Source of the DNA: UBA4636 sp045534575
Lineage (GTDB): Bacteria > Bacillota > Clostridia > Christensenellales > Borkfalkiaceae
Assembly (NCBI GenBank): GCA_045534575.1
Contig: JAZSJZ010000001.1
Coordinates: forward strand, 1-64,000
DNA: 64,000 nucleotides
Direction of reading: 5' to 3'
The translations under genes were made by a program, and so were the position numbers. Below the pieces are notes generated by a model. The model had not been told where the DNA came from. It saw nothing but the letters and a program-made list of their open reading frames with translations, and made no database searches. Positions 60,001 through 64,000 of this stretch are shown here, one piece after another (positions within the stretch are counted from its first letter, which is position 1; each line of letters begins with the position of its first letter).

Positions 60001-61012
60001 TATGCTTCTCGCCGTTAACCACAACATACGCTTCGTTAACGCCTGCATTTTGAATTTCGATAGCCTTTTCTCTAGAGATAACCTCGCCTGACGTTGCTAA
60101 AACTTCACCGTCAGCCGATACGATATCGTCAGCGAGAGTAAGCCCAACGATTCTTGCAGCCATTTTCAAGCGCTTATCATATTTATATCTACCAACTCTA
60201 GCAAGGTCGTAACGACGGAAATCAAAGAAAAGGTTACGGAAACTAATCTTTATAGCCTCATCGTTAGGAATTTCACCCGGACGAAGACGGCGATAAAGTT
60301 CAAGTAAACCTTCTTTGGTTGATTTAGTGGTATCTTTATCAAGAGTTGCTTTAATAATCTTATTGTCGCCAAAAAGTTCTTTAATTTCAGTGTTTTCGCC
60401 AAAACCTAAAGCACGCAACAAAACGGTAGCAGGGAGTTTACGAGTCCTATCTACCTTAACCCACAAAACGCCGTTAGCGTCTTGTTCAAATTCAAGCCAA
60501 GCACCTCTGTTTGGAATAACGGTGGTTTGGAATAGTTTTTTACCGGTTTTATCAAGTTCAAACGCGTTATAAGCGCCAGGGCTTCTAACGAGTTGGGAAA
60601 CGATAACTCTTTCTGCGCCGTTAATAATGAAAGAGCCGTTGTTAGTCATCTTAGGGATTTCACCCATGAAAACTTCTTGGTCCAAAACCTCGTTAGTAAC
60701 TTTGTTAACGAGAAGAACCTTAACCCTTAACGGAATAGCATAGGTAGCATCCCTATCCCTACACTCCTTTTCACTATATTTAGGCTCGTCGATAAGCCTG
60801 TGATCTAAAAAGTAAAGTTCAAAGTGGTCGGAATAATCGGTAATCGGCGAGAAATCCTCAAAAACTTCGGAAATACCCTCGTCAATAAAAGACTTGTAAG
60901 AATCCTTTTGAACTTCAACAAGGTTAGGAATCTCAACGGACTCTTTAATTCTTGCGAAAGAAATTCTTTCAATCTTACCATATTTAGCCGGCTTCTGCAA
61001 TTCACGTAACAT
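57029..61012 (-). CDS. rpoB: RNA polymerase beta subunit with acidic C-terminal tail
   Basis: 1327 residues, longer than the roughly 1190 of B. subtilis. The rifampicin region SQLSQFMDQTNPIAELTHKR is wild type, and GLISSLSSYAKVNEYGF and MKLHHLVDDKIHAR-type motifs are standard. Extra length comes from a charged helical insert (near residues 395-470, rich in Glu/Lys/Arg) and from a C-terminal tail of about 80 residues after DISLKEL that is dominated by Asp and Glu and ends in a run of Asp. The tail is not needed for the known core fold. RplJ/RplL genes do not precede it within the window. Confidence 0.97.
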   Translation of the reverse strand: MLRELQKPAKYGKIERISFARIKESVEIPNLVEVQKDSYKSFIDEGISEVFEDFSPITDYSDHFELYFLDHRLIDEPKYSEKECRDRDATYAIPLRVKVLLVNKVTNEVLDQEVFMGEIPKMTNNGSFIINGAERVIVSQLVRSPGAYNAFELDKTGKKLFQTTVIPNRGAWLEFEQDANGVLWVKVDRTRKLPATVLLRALGFGENTEIKELFGDNKIIKATLDKDTTKSTKEGLLELYRRLRPGEIPNDEAIKISFRNLFFDFRRYDLARVGRYKYDKRLKMAARIVGLTLADDIVSADGEVLATSGEVISREKAIEIQNAGVNEAYVVVNGEKHKIIANNAVSFEAVTGVSNKVFGLIKTIHYPTLLFAQKVNELCALKGVEETANELINEINDLYYTEEKEIIGEEKPEDRKNAEKRRQQRIKFVEACVEFFKILATNPTEKISAETKKTVKPLLEKLNHKHATVDDIVAAISLNLDLNFGIGSIDNIDHLGNRRVRSVGELLQNQFRIGIARLEKLIKERMATQDPKEVTPQGLINIRPVTSAIKEFFGSSQLSQFMDQTNPIAELTHKRKLSALGPGGINRDRATFEVRDVHYTHYGRMCPIETPEGQNIGLISSLSSYAKVNEYGFIESPYLRVKDGVVTEDVDYLTADEEDYFIVAEANEPVDKNGEFVNEIVSCRFREDITEAPKSKIDYMDVSPKQLVSVATALIPFIETDDSHRALMGSNMQRQAVPLLRPENAIVATGIEAKIAYDSGVMIVAEKDGVVSRVSGNKIEVTGDDGVVTSYELKKFQRSNQGTCLNQKAIVSKGEVVKKGDILADGPATCNGELALGRNVLIGFLTWEGYNYEDAILISEELVMDDLFTSIHIEEHETEARDTKLGEEEITREIPNVGEDALKDLDENGIIRIGAEVMSGDILVGKVTPKGETELTPEERLLRAIFGEKVREVRDTSLRVPHGESGVVVDVKIFTRENKDELSPGVNKLVRVYIAQKRKISVGDKMAGRHGNKGVISKVLPKCDMPFLADGTPLQIVLNPLGIPSRMNIGQVLEVHLGLICKQLGWKIATPVFDGASEEDIRELLKEGSFVNPQGEVDGKIQLYDGRTGEPFENRVTVGQMYMIKLHHLVDDKIHARSIGPYSLITQQPLGGKAQFGGQRFGEMEVWALEAYGAAHILQEILTVKSDDVVGRVKTYESIVRGDDISEPGIPASFKVLLKELQSLGLDMKVLTETGDEISLKELEDDEVDDRPRAVEQEKLEDVELDLGQESEDFAVSGDDDSLIMDEFDKKSGDEDFTDIEDMDDDNFDDLDFLDGDFDDDDDEDLL

Positions 61013-61048
61013 TAAGCACCGCTCCTTTAAAAAAATATTGTCATCCCA

Positions 61049-61077
61049 TTTACAAAACCAAAAATTTGGTGTATAAT
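61049..61077 (+). promoter_or_regulatory. Promoter toward rqcP-ispDF
   Basis: TTTACA (61049-61054), 17-bp spacer, TATAAT (61072-61077) on the plus strand. The leader before rqcP would be about 175 nt. Confidence 0.65.
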
Positions 61078-61183
61078 AAAATGGTCAAAAGCCCAAAATC
61101 TTACTTGTTTTCTGCGTTTTTTTATCGTCTAAAATGTAAAAAAGGGCAGAAAAGCACAATTATCGATTTTAATGCATTGTATA

Positions 61184-61212
61184 ATTATAAAAATTAAAAG
61201 CAATACTGTCAA
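61184..61212 (-). promoter_or_regulatory. Promoter of rpoB-rpoC
   Basis: Exact TTGACA (61207-61212) and TATAAT (61184-61189) with a 17-bp spacer on the minus strand; leader of about 165 nt. It overlaps the leader of the divergent rqcP transcript. Confidence 0.88.
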
Positions 61213-61257
61213 GTCTTTTGACGCATTTTTAAAAAAATTATTTATTTTGGCATTTTT

Positions 61258-61497
61258 ATGAGGATTGACAAATTTTTAAAAGTTTCTAGAATTTTAAAAA
61301 GAAGAACGGTTGCTCAAGAGGCTTGCAAGGGCGGAAGGGTTTCGGTAAACGGCAAAGACTGCAAGCCTTCTTACGACTTAAAAGTTGGCGACGTGGTTGA
61401 AATTAGGTTTGGAGCATCAACTTTAAAGTTTAAAATATTAGACCTTAAAGAAACGGTTAAAAAGGAAGAAGCGCAATCGCTTTACGAATTATTATAA
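61258..61497 (+). CDS. rqcP: S4-domain RNA-binding protein RqcP (YabO/Hsp15 type)
   Basis: 79 residues, a single S4 domain: MRIDKFLKVSRILKRRTVAQEACKGGRVSVNGK. B. subtilis RqcP is 86 residues with the same pattern and works with RqcH on stalled 50S subunits to add alanine tails. No rqcH is visible here. A clear Shine-Dalgarno is missing. It ends 4 nt before ispDF, so the two are co-transcribed. Confidence 0.88.
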   Translation: MRIDKFLKVSRILKRRTVAQEACKGGRVSVNGKDCKPSYDLKVGDVVEIRFGASTLKFKILDLKETVKKEEAQSLYELL

Positions 61498-61501
61498 TAA
61501 T

Positions 61502-62617
61502 ATGAAAGTATCAGTTATCGTAACCGCGGCAGGAAGCGGTGAGCGCGCTAAGCGCAATAAAAACAAGGTTTTGTGCCAAATAGGTGATAGAACTGTTTTA
61601 GAAAAGGCTGTGTTGCCTTTCCTATCTTTTGAAGAAGTTTTTGAAGTTATTATAACTTCGAGCCAAACAGATTTTGACGAAATTTCTTTTTTATTATCGT
61701 TCGAGCCTAAAATCAAGGTTGTTGTTGGCGGAAAATCTAGAGCGGAATCTGTTTTTAAGGGCTTAAAACAAGTTAGCGGTGATATCGTTTTAATTCACGA
61801 CGGCGCTAGGCCTTTCATAACCGAAGAAGTTATCGCCCGAGTTATTGAGGGAGCAAAAACTTTTGGCTCGGCAATTCCCGTTGTTGACGCAACCGATACG
61901 ATGGCAATAATAGAAAATGGCGAAATCGCAAAGACGGGCAGAGAGCATTTGAAGAAAATCCAAACCCCGCAAGGCTTTAAGACCGAACTTATAAAATCGG
62001 CTTATGAAAAAATAGAGAACTTTGCCGATTGGACTGACGAAACGAGCATTTTCTGCAAATTCGTCGCCCCTTGTCATTTCGTTTTAGGCGATAGAAAAAA
62101 CGAAAAACTAACTTTTAGCGAAGATTTTGAAAAATTAACGCCGTTTAGAGTGGGAACGGGCTTTGATTTGCACCGCCTAGTTGAAAACAGAAAACTCATT
62201 TTAGGCGGAATTGAAATTCCGCACGAAAAAGGGCTTTTAGGGCATAGCGATGCTGACGTTTTAACCCACGCGGTTATGGATGCAATTCTATCGGCGTTGT
62301 CGCTAAGAGATATAGGCTATCACTTCCCCGATACCGACCCTAAATATAAGGGAATATCTAGCATACTTTTATTAAAAGAAGTTTTAAAACTTATCGACCA
62401 AAAAGGTTACGAGGTAAACAACGTTTCCGCCTGCATTATGGCTCAAAAGCCAAAACTTAAACCTTTCATTGACCAAATCACGAAAAACCTCGCCGATAAC
62501 TTGGGCGTTGAAAAAGAAAAAGTTGGCATTGGTTGCACCACGCTAGAAGGCATTGGCATCGTTGGAAGAGAAGAAGGCATTGCCGTTCAAGCATACGTTT
62601 CACTAGTGCGCCTATAA
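61502..62617 (+). CDS. ispDF: Bifunctional IspD-IspF enzyme of the MEP isoprenoid pathway
   Basis: 371 residues. The N-terminal 215 form IspD (VIVTAAGSGERAKRNKNKV, HDGARPFI, TPQGFK), which makes CDP-methylerythritol. The C-terminal 155 form IspF (VGTGFDLHRL with Asp/His zinc ligands, GGIEIPHEKGLLGHSDADV, FPDTDPKYKG, CTTLEGIG), which makes the cyclic diphosphate. IspE acts between these two steps and is not in the window. Such fusions are best known from epsilon- and alpha-proteobacteria but also occur elsewhere. The stop codon lies within a dispersed CTATAA element. Confidence 0.95.
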   Translation: MKVSVIVTAAGSGERAKRNKNKVLCQIGDRTVLEKAVLPFLSFEEVFEVIITSSQTDFDEISFLLSFEPKIKVVVGGKSRAESVFKGLKQVSGDIVLIHDGARPFITEEVIARVIEGAKTFGSAIPVVDATDTMAIIENGEIAKTGREHLKKIQTPQGFKTELIKSAYEKIENFADWTDETSIFCKFVAPCHFVLGDRKNEKLTFSEDFEKLTPFRVGTGFDLHRLVENRKLILGGIEIPHEKGLLGHSDADVLTHAVMDAILSALSLRDIGYHFPDTDPKYKGISSILLLKEVLKLIDQKGYEVNNVSACIMAQKPKLKPFIDQITKNLADNLGVEKEKVGIGCTTLEGIGIVGREEGIAVQAYVSLVRL

Positions 62618-62627
62618 GGCGATTATC
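62608..62627 (+). repeat. Dispersed CTATAA element, copy 18
   Basis: GCGC-CTATAA-GGCGA-TTATC; its TAA is the ispDF stop codon. Confidence 0.55.
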
Positions 62628-62660
62628 TTAGTTTTTTAGTTTTGAAAAAAGAGCATAAAA

Positions 62661-62687
62661 AAAGCAAGCTTATGGCTTGCTTTTTTG
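62661..62687. terminator. Bidirectional terminator between ispDF and the YbjN-like gene
   Basis: AAAGCAAGC (62661-62669) / GCTTGCTTT (62675-62683), with A-rich and T-rich flanks on both sides. Confidence 0.85.
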
Positions 62688-62694
62688 TTTTTAA

Positions 62695-63165
62695 TTAAAG
62701 ATTATCAGTGCTAATTAAATCTTCATAACTCATCTTGCCTGCGTTGAACATTAAGAACTTATCGTTAAAGTCGTCAACGGTGTTGGTTGCGATTGAGATA
62801 ATATAGTGAATTAATTCGCTAGATGGGTCCATTTCACGGTAACTTGAAGTTAACTTGAAGTAAACAGTGCCGTTAGAAGTATCAAGGTTGAAAGCGCCGT
62901 CGCCAAACTTTACGTTAATATCGCAAATAGCCATAGCAGTTTCTACGATTTTTTCACTAGCCATCTTAAACGATAAGAAAGAGTAGTAAGAAATAATATC
63001 AAGATTAGGGTTGATAGCAATAGTGAAATCAACAGGAAGGTCTTTAGTCTTAACACCTGTCTTAATGATTAAGCGTTCGTCATCTCTATCGTAAGTCCAA
63101 TTCATACCGTCTAAAACTTCGATAACTTTGTTGTAAACTTGCTTTGCTTTTTCTAAATTAGCCAT
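62695..63165 (-). CDS. YbjN-like domain protein of unknown function
   Basis: 156 residues, no signal or membrane segment. A two-layer alpha/beta pattern (KVIEVLDGMNWTYDRDDERLIIKTG, then strand FTIAINPNLDIISYYSFLSF, a helix, and GTVYFKLTSSY) resembles the YbjN/type III chaperone-like sensor fold. The family role is unknown. It follows the FtsH-like gene by 23 nt and probably belongs to its operon. Confidence 0.5.
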   Translation of the reverse strand: MANLEKAKQVYNKVIEVLDGMNWTYDRDDERLIIKTGVKTKDLPVDFTIAINPNLDIISYYSFLSFKMASEKIVETAMAICDINVKFGDGAFNLDTSNGTVYFKLTSSYREMDPSSELIHYIISIATNTVDDFNDKFLMFNAGKMSYEDLISTDNL

Positions 63166-63188
63166 ATTTTTATTCTCCTTAAAAATTA

Positions 63189-64000
63189 TTATTTTTTAAA
63201 TTTGTCTAAAATTTCTTGCATTTCCGCTTCGATTAAGCTGTTCTTTTCGAACAAACTCTCAACGAGTGCGTCAAGCATATCAATATTATTTTTAATCAGC
63301 ATAACCGCTTTATCGAGTTGTTCTTTCAAAATAACGTTTACCCTTTCACGCACAGATTTTGCAATAGCGTTATCAACTATGCGGGACATATCTATATAAG
63401 ATAGCCCAAACTCCTCGTCCATACCATAGTCGCAGATAAGCGCTTCGCAAAGTTTAGTTGCTTGGAAAATATCTTGGCTAGGGCCTGTTGATAAGCCTTC
63501 TTCTTCGCCATAATAAACCATTTCCGCAGCACGGCCAGCAAGGCAAACTCTAATTTGTTTTAAAATTTCGCTCTTAGTATAGCCAAATTTTTCCTCGTCG
63601 CCCATTTGCATATATCCGCCGTATTTAGCGCGGGAAACGATAGTTAAATACGATGGCACTGTGCCCTCTAACATATTAACAAGCGCATGCCCTGCCTCGT
63701 GGCGAGCCGTTCTTAGAACAACTTGTTCACTCCAATTCTTCTTTTCACCGCTATTATAAGTTTCGAACGCTTCGTCGAAAGCCTTATCGTCAACAACGGC
63801 GTTATCACGCTTAATCGCTTCACGAAGGGCAAGTTCTATAATGTTAGATAAATCGGATAAACTCATCGCCGTAGATCTAGTTGCAATGTTTGTGATTTGG
63901 TGCGGAGTTAATTCCAAAAGTTTATTCTTGGCAACCGCCGCCTTTAAAAATCTTTCACGCTCTTCCTTGTTAGGAAGGTCAACTAAAATCTTTCTATCAA
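63189..64000 (-). CDS. C-terminal part of an FtsH-like ATP-dependent zinc metalloprotease
   Basis: The frame continues to the right edge (270 residues visible), so the gene is incomplete. The visible part starts at the end of the AAA domain (DRKILVDLPNKEERERFL), then the lid, then the M41 protease domain with ARHEAGHALVNML (HExxH zinc site) and the third ligand Asp in STGPSQDIFQATKL. It diverges from standard FtsH: TRSTAMSLSDLSN stands where TPGFSGADL is usual, and the protease region shares only the core. It is probably a paralogue; whether it has the N-terminal membrane helices cannot be seen. Confidence 0.82.
   Translation of the reverse strand, partial: DRKILVDLPNKEERERFLKAAVAKNKLLELTPHQITNIATRSTAMSLSDLSNIIELALREAIKRDNAVVDDKAFDEAFETYNSGEKKNWSEQVVLRTARHEAGHALVNMLEGTVPSYLTIVSRAKYGGYMQMGDEEKFGYTKSEILKQIRVCLAGRAAEMVYYGEEEGLSTGPSQDIFQATKLCEALICDYGMDEEFGLSYIDMSRIVDNAIAKSVRERVNVILKEQLDKAVMLIKNNIDMLDALVESLFEKNSLIEAEMQEILDKFKK

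Noticed and set aside
61081..61197. 38-codon basic open frame upstream of rqcP
   Set aside because: Its ATG lies only 4 nt after the -10 box, so it would not be in the transcript, and it has no ribosome site.

Overview
The window is a low-GC, densely packed stretch of a bacterial chromosome that reads with the standard bacterial code (TAA and TGA both end genes). The rpoB-rpoC-rpsL-rpsG-fusA-tuf order, sigma-A type promoters (several exact TTGACA-17-TATAAT), AGGAGG-like ribosome sites, OmpR/PadR/XRE regulators and Ser-rich lipoproteins that act on pectin all point to an anaerobic Firmicute, most likely an uncultured gut Clostridia lineage. Rubrerythrin fits an anaerobe. No rRNA, tRNA, IS element, prophage or CRISPR array was seen. 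Composition is uniform except for a small G+C-richer patch near 8.3-9.0 kb.

Layout. 0-5 kb: the tail of an amino-acid ABC ATPase, then two secreted PL1 pectate lyases either side of a YcxB-like membrane protein. 5-8 kb: a sugar-phosphate kinase and an EF-G-like GTPase. 8.2-9 kb: a possible transferred island with a Cys-rich mini-protein and a JAMM-motif protein. 9-12 kb: rubrerythrin, a methyltransferase-fold protein, a phosphoesterase and a tyrosine phosphatase, then a candidate C-rich small RNA. 12-14.3 kb: a U32 RNA-hydroxylation type protein. 14.4-22.7 kb: an eight-gene aromatic amino acid operon (pheA-aroB-aroC-aroEK-aroQ-aroA-tyrA-aroF) behind a consensus promoter, a Phe/Tyr-rich leader peptide and an intrinsic terminator. 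22.7-29.8 kb: YgiQ radical SAM, a QueG-like protein, a GtrA/PlsC/DagK lipid group and a two-component system. 29.8-36.6 kb: a Cys-repeat lipoprotein, a LUD protein, a PadR-HAAS-DUF4097 operon, a GMP synthase without its amidotransferase half and an F420-ligase-like protein. 36.9-40.3 kb: a CNNM/CBS exporter, a patatin, and a divergent lipoprotein/XRE pair. 40.3-46 kb: an operon with NYN-LOTUS, HAD-membrane, radical SAM, nucleotidyltransferase-like and GT-C proteins. 46-48.6 kb: a DUF1963-like protein, an HNH protein and a CE12-type esterase. 48.8-61 kb: the str/rpo genes. 61-64 kb: rqcP-ispDF, a YbjN-like protein and an FtsH-like fragment.

Four items stand out. (1) About 18 copies of a short dispersed element with the core CTATAA-N5-TTATC, often preceded by AAAAGTKGGG. 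Most lie directly after stop codons, some form the loops of terminators, and a few lie in frame inside genes. (2) Trains of small unrelated hairpins joined by a near-constant 6-8 nt linker, at 29.8, 34.1 and 39.1 kb. (3) A textbook leader-peptide attenuator for the aromatic operon. (4) The NYN-LOTUS / HAD-3TM / radical SAM / nucleotidyltransferase-like operon, whose joint function is not known to me.

All calls rest on reading the sequence and translations by eye. No database search, folding program or genome-wide count was possible.
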